Shown: piece after piece, positions 35,137 through 46,700 of the stretch | Numbering within the stretch: the stretch's first letter is position 1 | Layout of the letters: every line of letters begins with the position of its first letter | Assembly: GCA_030544235.1 (NCBI GenBank) | Contig: CM060484.1 | Coordinates: 20,146,031 to 20,210,030, forward strand | DNA from: Lepturacanthus savala | Taxonomy: Eukaryota > Chordata > Actinopteri > Scombriformes > Trichiuridae | Direction of reading: 5' to 3' | DNA length: 64,000 nucleotides | Notes under the pieces: model-generated | Seen by the model: the letters and a program-made list of their open reading frames with translations, nothing else | Database searches by the model: none | What the model was told of the DNA's origin: nothing | Program-made: the position numbers and the translations under genes

Positions 35137-35142
35137 AATAAA
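35137..35142 (+). terminator. Candidate poly(A) signal for PAR3-like gene
   Basis: AATAAA 142 bases past the stop codon. An A-run at 35050-35069 precedes it. Hexamer evidence only. Confidence 0.4.
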
Positions 35143-35163
35143 TTTTTCCTTGTAGAAATATAG

Positions 35164-35433
35164 ACTACTGTTCAAAAGTTTGGGGTCACATAGAAATTTC
35201 CTAATTTTTGAAAGAAAAGTGCTGTTTTTTTCAATGAAGATAACTTTAAACTAATCAGAAATACAGTCTATACATTGCTAATGTGTTAAATGACTATTGT
35301 AGCTGCAAATGTCTGGTATTTGGTGCAATATCTACATAGGTGTGTAGAGGCCCTTTTCCAGGCTCATGTAATAACATGTTCAGTTCATTTTAAGAAAATT
35401 GTCTGGGTGACCCCAAACTTTGAAATGGTAGTG
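35164..35433. repeat. MITE with ACTGTTCAAAAGTTTGGGGT ends, short copy
   Basis: The left end has CTACTGTTCAAAAGTTTGGG and the right end GTGACCCCAAACTTTGAAAT then GGTAGTG, an inverted pair. The interior is shorter than in the 59335-59795 copy. Confidence 0.75.
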
Positions 35434-37014
35434 TAAATGTGTGAAAATAAGTAAATATGGTAAACGACCCATATTTTACACTTTTGGGGGGGGGGGGGTC
35501 ATTTGAAGTTGCGATGTTACTAACAAGATATATTTGTGTTTTAAGAAAAGTCATCTCAATATAGTTTAACAACTCCTCTCTCAAACTTCTCTCTCTCTAG
35601 GTTGTCTCAGGTTGTATTATTGATCCTCACTACTGATTGGCTGATTTGATTGGCTGTATGTGGGGGATGGACAATGACTGTATCGTTGTGACGTCCTGAC
35701 AGCTTGTTTTTAAGGCTTATATTGTGAATACGGGCTGTGTGCATTTCTCAGTTTGAAACATGGAACAGTACCTTCTTATGATCAAAAAGACATTAATATT
35801 TCATTTTCTACCTTATGGTACCTTTAATACAAAAAATGAAATCATATTCATCATTCAATCAACTATATTCATTTTGAAATAGTGTAAGGTTTTAGTTTAT
35901 ATTTTTACAGCAACTGTCTGTGTTGTCAGTATTTTCAACTGTGTAATGTTTAAAGGAAAAACCTCTTTTAGAAACAAATTGTGCTTAAATGAATTCAGCT
36001 GTGAAACAAGCATGAGTTGTTGTTTTTGTGTAATAATAATATGTGTCATATGTGAAGTTATATACATTGATTAAAGAATAAATCTGCCTCTGAGATATGT
36101 GGTTATTATTTTAGATTTCAGCTCAATCTAAGGTAATAAAACACTACAATTATATGCTAATTGATACAAACTATTCCGTTTCTGTTAATGTTCTGATAAA
36201 TGTATCTATTATCAATAACTCTTTCTCGCTGTATGTTTAAATAAAAAAAAAACACATTTTCAAAAATAAGGAGCCGTGTTTGTTTGTTTTTGACAATTAT
36301 CCTTCCTATAATTGTCTCTCAGTGAGCTGGCATTTCCTGCTCCGCCTGTAACAGGATATACGTTAGAGAGTGTGACGCATTAAGCACCAGTTCATTGTCA
36401 AACACATGCACATACAGTGGAAATAGTCTATTTATAGCTGAACACATAGTATCTTAAAGACTGCGTTACAGACTAGAGGTTTGCTCTTTAAGTTAATGCA
36501 TTAATTGAATTATGGGAAATGTAGGCAGCTTATAATAACTATATAGAAGTGGAAATTCTAAATCACTTGGGTACAACTTTAGGATTCGAGTGTGTCTTTA
36601 AATAATGGTCAGCTGCACAAACGAGTTTTTGTTCGCTGTCTCATTCTTCCTGTTCATGGTGCTATTAAAAGATTTCTTACTAATGTGCTCTTCCTCATTT
36701 ATAGCAAAAATATATAAATAAAAGTTTATCTGTGTCACGCGGTGAGGTCAAGTTGGGTTTTGTCTTGTCATTTTGTCTTGTCACTTCCTGTTTTATTGTG
36801 AAAGATAACTCTCCTCTCGTTTCAGGTCACTTGCTTTTCCTCATGTGTCATCGGTCTGATTGTCGCCCTGATTGTTTCCACCTGTTCCCCATTACCCGGT
36901 GTATATCTTGTCTGTGTTTCCCCTTGTCTTGTGCCCAAGTGTTTCGTTCTTTCGTTCACCAAAGCCCTTGTCCCAGTTTCCATAGCCATAGCCTTGTTGC
37001 GTGTGTGTTTCTTT

Positions 37015-37262
37015 GTTTTTGCCTCGAAAGAGTGATTTTCTGTTGTAACTTTTGTAGCATAGCCATTTGTTTTCTCGTGTTTAGTTTAGTTAATGTTTTT
37101 CAGCCGGTTGTTTTCCTCGTTAAGAGTGATTTTGATTACGATAACTTTTATAGAGCAGATTTAAAATTAGGATATATTCAGTTAAAGTTTTTCAGCCTTT
37201 TGTTTTTCATCGTAAAGAGTGATTTTGAGTTTGATAACTTTGATAGAACATTATGTCGCCCC
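37015..37262. repeat. Tandem repeat, period about 93-94 bases, 2.6 copies
   Basis: AGAGTGATTTT recurs at 37029, 37123 and 37216, each preceded by a CTCG/CATCG-like word. TTTTTCAGCC precedes the second and third units. Confidence 0.75.
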
Positions 37263-39062
37263 TTAAATAAATTAGTTTTATTTATTTTTTCATTTTAATA
37301 TTATTAAATATTATAACATCTATGGTGTTACGGGTCAATTTCGACCCATATTTATTTATTTCAATAATAAAAGCTAAAAATATTTTTTTCAGCAATAGAA
37401 CTTTGATACAAACACTATACTAACTGTGTCAAAACCAACCCTAACGACACAAAGGTCATTATTTCAAACAGAGCATTTTATAATTTAGTGAAAAGACTTT
37501 ATTTTGTTGAACTAGAGGTACCTGACAAAGTCAAAAAACCTTGATGCAAATCAAAAAATGTCGGTGGTTCTTTTATGCATTTAAAATCGAAAACAGGTCG
37601 GTGCCGACCCTATTATTGCCTTAATCCGAATATAACTGGACAACTGAAGTGCATGGAAACACGTTACAGAGTTCTACAACTCTGATTAAGACACCCAGAT
37701 AATGTGATTGGACTTTAGTTTTCTCTGATTTGTATACGCCTTAATCTCACTGGTGTACGGGCCCTGGACCAAAAACACCTAAAAAGGTCAGTCGCAAAAG
37801 AGGAAGACAATCACAGTAGAGAACCACCAGACTAGCAACATGGTAGAATCTCCATTGGATTACAAATGAAATGAAAACAAAATAAAAATTGTGGGAAAAA
37901 AAATGTGATTATCTTGTTTGAAAATGCTGGAGTTGTATTGTGCCCCAGTTGTTTATTTATAAAGTGATGAAGTAATAGGTCGACCACAAAGGAGGTCGTA
38001 TTAACCTGCTGAAACGACACATATCGCCACCCAGTGCTGAGGAGGTAGACATGGTCAGTAATTAGTTTTAGTTAATTTTGAGCATAGTTTGATTAAGCTG
38101 TGCATGTAAATGCATTGACATTTAGATATAAAAAAAAGGGAGGTAGCAGCTCACTGGACCAGGAGATAACCGGCAGCTACGAGTCAGATTTGTTGTCCTC
38201 CAGGTTGCAAATGATGAATCTAAGATTTAAATGTGTGTGCACTGTTCTGACTGTTATATCTGTAGTCAGATTGTGTGGTAGATCTGGTGTGTTTCCTGTG
38301 TCTTTGGTTTATTCCCTATGCAAACAGCGTGTCGTCCCCGTGCAGTCATTGGTGGGCAAGTTCTATACCCTGGCCTCTGATTGGCTCGCACTGAGAACCA
38401 TAGGATACATAACAGACAGAATACATAAGAGGCCAATATAGCAGCCGCCAGAGGAAGACAGAAGACATATCTCATCCTCTTCTTCTCCCACAGTGGTGTT
38501 TTGTGTTTTTTCTTAGTTTTGTTAAGAACATGTAAGGGTAGACTGCCAGTTTTGATTCTCCTGTTTTCTCTTGTTTAATTAGGTAGGGAGGTAGGGTTTG
38601 TGTCACTTGAATTTCTTAAGCTGCTTAGGTTATATTTTTGCTTTTTAGATAGGATCCTTTTGTTTGTTGTTTTGGCCTTAGTCCACCCTAGGCCCCTAGA
38701 CTGGTGCATAACAGGACTGTTGTCAGGACTTTTTGGCTCCTGCCAACTTAGGTTTGTTTACCAGAATAAGCAGTTGTTTCCAGTGCTGCCCTTTCACTCA
38801 AGAGTTTCCGCTTTTATTGTCCCTCTGTGTACTTCTATGAAACTTTTTTTTACAATATACTGAAACGTTATTATGGATTTTTGTGCAATTACACAAACAA
38901 ATTGTGTACTTCCGCTATAATAGAACTGAACCTTAATTAGTATTATCGATAACAACTGTGTTTAGTTAATATTTAATGTCACTACAGCTGCTGTGAAAAA
39001 GGTCTTTTGGATTGTTGAATTCTACATGTTTTTATTATTTTTATTAAAAAATGTTTTCAATT

Positions 39063-39431
39063 AGGGCGACACGGTGGCGCAGGGGTTAGCGCTGTTGCCT
39101 CACAGCAAGAAGGTCGCAGGTTCAAGACCTCCTTGGTCCTGGGTCTGGGACCTTTCTGTGTGGAGTTTGCATGTTCTCCCCGTGTCTGCGTGGGTTTTCA
39201 CCGGGTACTCCGGCTTCCTCCCACAGTCCAAAAACATGCTCAGGTTAATTGGAAACTCTAAATTGCCCGTAGGTGTGAGTGTGTGAGTGAATGGTGTGTG
39301 TGCCCCACAATTGGCTGGCGACCATCTGGGGTGTATCCCTGCCTCTCGCCGTAAAGCGCTGGGATAGGCTCCAGCAGACCCCTGCGACCCTAATGAGGAA
39401 TAAGCAGGTATAGAAAATGACTGACTGACTG
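39063..39431 (+). repeat. tRNA-derived SINE, near full length
   Basis: Starts GGGCGACACGGTGGCGCAGG. TGGCGCAGGGGTTAGCGC resembles a Pol III box A and GGTTCAAGACC a box B. Then come TGGAGTTTGCATGTTCTCCC and a tail with CTGCGACCCTAATGAGGA, ending in ACTGACTGACTG. The body is of a type very common in teleost genomes (recognised from memory). Other pieces of the same family are at 23981-24232, 39467-39530, about 32918-32990 and about 60660-60721. Confidence 0.8.
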
Positions 39432-39850
39432 TTTTCAATTATTTTTCAATATTTTTTTTTATTCCAGGGTATCACGTTGTAGAGTGGTTAACACTGTTCC
39501 CACAGTCCAAAGACAAGCTGAGCTTAATTGGATTTTTTTTTCCAATCCCCTGGTTCAACCTCACCCCCTTATCCCTATATAAAATTCCAAACATTATTGT
39601 TACAAAGGTCATATATAGACATACTGTTATATTATATCATGCTAGTCACTGTATGTTATCACATTGTATTGTATATATATTTTGCTCATTATGTTGCATC
39701 ATGTGATGTTATGTTATATTTTGGTAAGATATGGTCATATTACATCATTCTATGTTATATTTTATAATATGTTATGTTATACAATGTTTCATGACATTTT
39801 ATTATGTTATCATATTGTATTGTATTACATCAAGCTCAAATTACATATGA

Positions 39851-39852
<2 letters not shown>

Positions 39853-39908
<56 letters not shown>
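39853..39908. repeat. (AT)n microsatellite
   Basis: About 28 uninterrupted AT units. Confidence 0.95.
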
Positions 39909-39911
<3 letters not shown>

Positions 39912-40406
39912 GAATTTCTGTTCAATTACACAAAAAATTAAATTTCCTAGTTCTGCTTTAACCTGCTAATGTGCTGAACTGAATATAAAGGTTCATGTTT
40001 TCCCTTATAAATGTTAAATATCAGCATATTAGCAGCTTACAGAGCAAACTAGTCTAAAAAAAAGAGACAAACTAGAGATTTCAAAATAAGTTTGTCAGGC
40101 ATGTGTTGGGCGTGAAGCCAAAACACATGTTGGTAAACAGCAGCAGCTGGAGATGTGACCCCACTGTTAAATAAACTGACCTTTAAACTAGGAATCATCG
40201 GGATCTTTGACCTACAAACAAATAAAAAAAGACTCATTAGTTAGCAGTCCTACAGTGACTCAGCGTTTAGTAATGAAATGAGTCTAACAGACGGTTGCTC
40301 CTGACTTGTTAATTGTGTATAATTGCTGCCATCTGCTGGTGGCGAGTGAGTGGATGAATAATATAATAACTGAACAAAAAGCCTCACAGCTGTTCAAATG
40401 AAAATC

Positions 40407-40412
40407 TTTATT
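40407..40412 (-). terminator. Candidate poly(A) signal for sv2c
   Basis: AATAAA on the minus strand in AATAAAGATTTTCATTTG, about 3.1 kb past the stop codon. Confidence 0.35.
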
Positions 40413-41600
40413 CAACATGTGCAGATGCCAGGAGGAATCCACCATTACTCTGCATTCACTTGAGCCTTTTCTTATCAAAATAAATCATATCAAGGACAGG
40501 TATTTTTTTTTACACAACACTCCATGTATCGTTTAAAAAGCAGAGGTTTTCAAATCTGACAGTCACAACGTTCGGGGAAATTTCTTCCCTGTTTCAGAGT
40601 GATTTGAATAATTCAGGTGACCGGAAACCTTGGTCAAAGCAGATTTGACGACCCCTGCTGGTTACAGTCATCTCACGACTAACATGCCCTTTCAACAAAT
40701 CAACTCAGGATAACGAACCTGTCCACAACGAATCTGACGACACACGAGAATGATACATTCACCTTTGACCCGGAATCACGTGTCTGTTTCCTCCTCTGCA
40801 GAGGAACAGCAAAAACAACAAAAACAGAAAAAGCACACGCACACAACAGAGGGACTTCAGTAACAAACATGCAGGAAACGAGTGATGGATGGACGGAGAG
40901 TTTGTTCAGCACAAGAAAGCGGACAGAGAGGAAAAAAGCTTCAAACATCCAGAATCACATCCTCAATCACATTTCAGTCATAAAAAATATCATTTTTTAA
41001 AAAGAAACAGCTGCGTGTTGCAGGTTATAAACTGAAAACGTCTATAAACGAGCAACAGAACATCAGGAACATTGAGGATCTAATTGGAAAATAACCAAAT
41101 AAAACAGATCTGTACTAATTGACTTTTATGATGGAACAAACCCAGAAAAGAACATTTTTTTCTGTTATAAATTACCTAATAAAACATTTTAACATCAAAG
41201 CACTGACATTGTAGCAGCAAGTGTTCCCTTCATTGGAGGTTTTAAAGGGTCTGTTCACTCAAATCAGAGAAAAAAACTTTATTTACTTAAGGGTTATTTA
41301 GCCATGCAGATAGTTTTTACAATATTCATCTCTGAGGTTTCTGCATCTAAGTTAACAAGGCAAACGTTTCAATATATTTCAATATTCTATATAATCTAGA
41401 ATCAACTGGCCTCATGCAAGAAGTACTTGTATACAGATTTGTTCTTAAGAGCCATGAATGGATGATTTAAGAGGAATTGAGGTGGAATTGAGGTTTGATC
41501 AGTTTTCTCTTGGGTACAAATAGAATTTCTGAATCGCTATATAGAAATATACTACTATATACTCCTAATATACTTGAAATATAAAGTCTTAATCATTAAT

Positions 41601-41603
<3 letters not shown>

Positions 41604-41644
<41 letters not shown>
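41604..41644. repeat. (TA)n microsatellite
   Basis: About 20 TA units. Confidence 0.95.
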
Positions 41645-41645
<1 letters not shown>

Positions 41646-43518
41646 CCTCTTTTATACTTTATGTATGTAGCTCTGATGACACAACTGATACTTGGCAGAA
41701 CCTTTTATAGCCATTTTAGGGAGTTTGGATTCTGCTAATGACAAACATTCATCTCCTCATCAAGGTTACATTCATCAGGCTGAAAAGTATATATATCTTT
41801 GTGAAGTTAAGAGAGTTTGTAGAATCAGACTCAGAACATGTATGAAGAAACATAGAGGTTTCACAGATAAAACAATCTCCATGGCTGAAATAAAAACCTC
41901 TTGAGGTTAGTCATGAAATAGCTTTTTTTTATGATCTGGCTGCACTGACCCTTTAAACATGGCTTTTAATTTCACTTCATCACATGGTTTAAATCCTCCA
42001 AAAAACCTTAGTTCTGTTATATAAAAAGACATTAAAATAAATACATGATAATTTTATCTCATATGTTTTTCACACACACTCCCATACACACACACACACT
42101 CATATACACACATGCATACAGACTGCAATATCAATAAATGAGACCAAACAAAGAGAAGAGAGAAGCAGGAAAGAGCAGCAAAGCTTCCAGCTCGGTGTGG
42201 AAGGAGACGATGGAGAAAGAGGCACGACATCAGAGAAAGGCCTTTGAGTTTCAGAGGGAGCAGCAGCAGCAAGGCGAGAGGACACAAAACAGGAAAACCA
42301 AGAGTAGAGCGGATTCTTTAGAACAGCACAGGTTTCCTCTTGTATAAATTCTTCTTTGACAGATTGCGACAGGGAGGAGCAGCGAAGCCCTTCATGGAGC
42401 TCAGCGCCACGACAACGAACACGACACAGACACGAAGAAGAAGAAGAAGAAGAAGAGAGGCAGAGAGGAAGCATTCAGACAAAAGATTTCCAATCTCAAA
42501 AGTCTCTGACTGTAAAAAGCAGAAAATGTAAACTTCTTTTCACTTTAGAAATGTAGCTGCTGAAGTTGCCGTTTGGAACTAAACTACTAAACTGTTATTG
42601 ATTTTCTCTTTTTTTTTCTTTTTTTTTAAACTATGGCCTTGTCATTCTTGCAAATTGCAGCAAAAAGCTTGAACGTCATCAACCGAAACGCAAATAAATC
42701 GATGCACAAATTAATAAATAATAAATATAATCACAAATACTCAACTGTTACAAAATGATCTGAGCAGGAATCGGAAGGAGAAGGTTGTTGAAGGTTGGTG
42801 AAGGTTCGAGCCTTTTGCAGCTTTGTGTTTTTGTTGCATGTGTGAATCAGCCCATGATAGAATATGAGCTGTTGATGTACAGAGTTTCTCCTTCATCTGC
42901 TCTCCAGCTTCTTTCTTAAAGGTCCCATATTGTAGAAATGGAGATTTTAATATCTTGCTGATTATAAGAAGGTCTAAGTGCTAAATAATTTCACCCAAGA
43001 AATGCTCACATCCTGTATTCAGCAACTGAGCCTTAAAACAAGGCATCTGCGAAGTTGTGATGTCACAACTTACAGCCAATCAGAGAAGAAGCTTATTAAT
43101 ATTAATGGTTTCCTAAAGAGCAAAGCTCTACATGGCAAGTGCTGTACGCTTACACCAACACAGCACATCTGGAAACTTTAATTCTTAATAACATATAATA
43201 TTCCTGCAAGAATGTGTCGCTTTTATGCCTTTACAAGCAGCCGCTGACCCCACATTAATATTTCAGATCCATTCCCCTCTGTCTCTGTACATCTACAGCT
43301 CTGAGTTGAAGTTAAAAAGCATTTTAATCCTGCTGAATCAGATGTTTACTCAGAAATAACAAGATAATTACTCATATATTGATTTTTTTTGTTCTTTTAA
43401 CTAAATAATCATAGTTTCTGTGTTTTGCATTAAATCATAGTCCATGAATGTGTCGTTATGCTGAGTAAACACCTGGAAGCGGCAGGTAAACCTCACACCA
43501 GTGTGTGTGTGTCGTAGT

Positions 43519-43702
43519 CTACATAAGGACGTTAGCGCGTGTGTCGGGCAGCCGGAGGCCGACCAGGCCGCCGCCGACCAGCACGGACGACGCCAGCAGG
43601 ATGGGGATCGCCTTGGTGATGCCGACCAGCGAGCCGAAGATCAGGTTTCCCATCACTGCCGCCAGTTTACACATGGCGTTGCAGAAACCGAAGCCCGTGC
43701 CC
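43519..43702 (-). CDS. sv2c: sv2c last coding exon (helices 11-12, C-terminus)
   Basis: Begins after CTCAG at 43703 and completes Arg with the preceding AG. Reads GTGFGFCNAMCKLAAVMGN, a final hydrophobic pair, and LPDTRANVLM then TAG at 43521-43519. The ending matches the LPDTR..VLM close of SV2C. Confidence 0.9.
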
Positions 43703-46700
43703 CTGAGGACAGAGAGGAAGCATCACGTAATTACTACAGCCTGATATTTTCCTTTGATAAATGACGATAAGCTGCTGAGTTGTGGCCAAACCGAGAATCT
43801 TAGTGAGCTTTAAGTCAACAATGACAATATAAACCAATCCTTAAAGTGCTGAGAGAAACATGTTGTAACTAGAGTTTCATTTCATGATTAGCCTGCAGCT
43901 GAGCTTTAAGGATCAATTAGTTTCTTTTGTTTCTGAGTCACTTTGGGATTGTGATTGTGTCATTTGATTCCATAGACACTCAATGATTGAGCCTGTGTAA
44001 CATAATTTCAATAGGGTCTGTACTTTGCATTTATTAGATTCTGACCCTGCTAAAGTCAGAGAAACTACTGTATTTCCGCAGCATCTCTTTAATCTTTTCT
44101 CTGTTCTATATCCCTCCTCCTTTTGATAACTAACGTGATATTTTTGATCCCTTGTAGAGACTCACCTTGCACTCTGAGAACGTCTGGTTCCGCATATTTT
44201 CTTTGCTTTTATTAACATAAATCCATAGCTTTTAGTAAACCTGATTTATTTATGACTCTTCGTTAATTTGTTGAAGTTGACAGTCGTTAGAAATTCAACC
44301 CCACACAGTTCTCTTCTCTCCTTCTGGTCTGACAATGTTAAATATTCATTTGATTCACTTCTTATCAAACAAGCTATGAAAACTATTAAACTTCCTCCAC
44401 TGAATATCAAGTATTTCTATAATTGAAAAACATAGTCACTGGTCATGATTCTCATAAAAATCACACAAGCTACTCTCTCTGTGGTTGAGAGGAAACGCTG
44501 TGTTCACCACATATATTGTTGATAATTTATTAATTATTGCTAATTGAGATTCATATGAGCTGTTGACAGTATCAGAGTTCACTGTGATCACATAAAAATA
44601 GGACAAATAAAGGTTGATTGAGCATTTTTTCAGGTTTATTTGGTCCAACGACCATGACATGAGAAATAAACAGGTGTTACTAACGCTACTAATTAAGGTT
44701 CCATTTAATTTAGGTCAAACAGAATCAGCTGCTGTTATTGGACATACACTGCTATGATACACTAAATGGAGCCTTAATTAGTATGATTGGCAACACCTGT
44801 GATTACCTGCTATATCATGTCAATATGGCTGCTGTGAAAAAGATCTAGAGTCATTTAGCAGTCTTTTATATGAACTTATCCTGGATTTTTTTGCGCTTTC
44901 AGTGTTGATGAGGACCAGAACCAGAACCTCCCTCTGTGTGAATATGTAGTGAAGAGTTTGGTGTAGCAGGTGAAAGTTTCAGCCTTTTTAGTAAAAAACT
45001 TACAGAACTTACTTTGTTACTACACTTCCACTGCAGCTTAACAAAGATAAAGGTTTAACAATGTTTCCAGGTTTAACTCTTTGTGTCTTTGAGAAAAAAT
45101 TCAAAAAATTCTTTTATGAATGAACTCACAATATTTAGAGAAAACATATTAATATGTATTATATATAATATGTGAAGATTTTAACACTCGTAATGAATAC
45201 TATGTTGTGAGAGCAGCTGTTCAGGGGTGTGAATGACCTGAAATTGTTGGTTTCACCAGAAACCATCAGAGACTTAAGAAAAAGGAAATTACATGATTAA
45301 TGAGTCACACTGACTGAGTCATACATCAGTGGAGCTCAGAGCTCAGTAGTTTTTCCTCCAGACAGATCACAACAAACATTTCATGGCATCAAGCACAGAT
45401 TTAGTCTCTGAAAATGACATGAAAGACTCAAACAAAATATAGATTTTCTTGTAATATTATGACTCTTTTTTAATTCTTCACTGAAGGCTTTCGCGCGACT
45501 GATCGATTTGACTTGTTCAGAAAAGTGAATGTTTTCAGTATATATTTCATTAATTTTGTCAGATAAAGACGATGAAATTTGTTTGCGCAGTGTTGCTACA
45601 GTCAGCTCAGTTGTTATCTCCAATAAGGGAAGTGTGATTTGTCTCTGCTGTACCTCCCTTCCCTTTAAACGCATCCTATATGTGTGATATTAAAGCTAAT
45701 GGTGTGTGATAAACAGCGGGTGCAGCGCTCACCTCCTGTCTGTCGGGTACAGCTCAGTGGTGACCACGTCCAATGAGTTCCAGGCCGAGATGCTGAGGCC
45801 GTTATACAGGCAGAGCATGAAGATCATCATCGACTCACTGGTGCCGAACCACAGGAAGAAGCAGCTGATGCCTGAAAGCACCATGGAGCCTCCTGCAGGA
45901 CATTAAACAACACGAGATGTCAAATAACTCTGTTACCTTACTTAAAAGAAATTTTGGGTATTTGTACTTTACTGGAGTAATTATTTTTTCAGCCAAATTT
46001 TTCCGTCTACTTCTCACATTTTCTCGCAATTATATCTACTTTCTTCTCCTTAAATAATATCCTTGTTACGCCTCTTTTATTCCGGCTTGTTTTCATGACA
46101 ACTGTGGAGCCAAAAAGCCGTTTTTTGTCGAAAAGTGGATTATTTGACCTGCTGTGTGCCCTAAATTTGAACCAATTCAGCCATTATTCACTGTTAAATA
46201 CTTTTTAAAAAAGACACAATTACACAATTTACAATGCATAAATAATAATAATTACAGCTCTGGAAAAAATAAGAATAAGAAACCAAAAATACAAAGAAGA
46301 TTCCTGCATGAAAAATGTAAGAGTGTAAAAGTACTATGAGCTCGATGAAGTTAAAAGTATTTAAGTAAAAGGACATAAATAAAGCTCTGGAAAAAAATAA
46401 GAGACCACTGCTTTTTTTTTCTGAAATCAGCATCTCTACATGTATTCCAGCCATTCCATTCCAGCGTCTGTTGGAATTAAAGAGGTACCAGGAGTGGAAT
46501 TCCCCCTGATTCTCTACAGACTGAATCATTTTTACATCTCACATACTGATAAATCATCAGTCCTGGTTCATCTATAGCCTGTCCGTCCATGGGAGTGGAT
46601 CTCTCCTTCACTCTGGTTCTCCCTGAGGTTTCTCCTTTTTCCCACTGGGTTTTGGAATTTTTCCTTGCCGCGAAGAAGGGTCTAAGGCGGGGGATGTCTG

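Larger units (their letters stand above)
35434..40387. other. Repeat-rich interval between PAR3-like gene and sv2c 3' end
   Basis: No supportable gene. It contains a 93-base tandem repeat (37015-37262), a stretch at about 37320-37620 bounded by GGGTCAATTTCGACCC- and GGTCGGTGCCGACCC-like palindromes (possibly a MITE), a full SINE (39063-39431), a small deleted SINE (39467-39530) and a TA microsatellite. A 188-codon frame at 36732-37298 is Cys/Phe/Leu-rich and runs through the tandem repeat; I do not call it a gene. Confidence 0.5.
40388..43518 (-). other. sv2c: Probable 3' UTR of sv2c
   Basis: Runs from the sv2c stop codon to just past a minus-strand AATAAA at 40412-40407. The stretch includes a TA microsatellite (41604-41644), a (GAA)n run near 42430-42460 and, at about 42916-43270, a block starting GGTCCCATATTGTAGAAATG that looks like a dispersed repeat. 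The extent is inferred from the hexamer only; the UTR may be shorter. Confidence 0.35.

Noticed and set aside
37015..37262. Possible CRISPR-like regular repeats
   Set aside because: Only 2.6 units, 93-94 base period with no short repeat/unique spacer pattern, and the setting is a vertebrate genome.
36732..37298. 188-codon open frame
   Set aside because: Cys/Phe/Leu-rich, runs through a 93-base tandem repeat and shows no recognisable domain. Probably repeat-derived.
39063..39140. tRNA-like box A and box B sequence
   Set aside because: Part of a SINE head; other pieces of the same repeat occur elsewhere in the window. Not a functional tRNA gene.
42340..42556. Arg/Glu-rich open frames
   Set aside because: Produced by GAA/GGA-rich sequence in the probable sv2c 3' UTR; no start context or domain.
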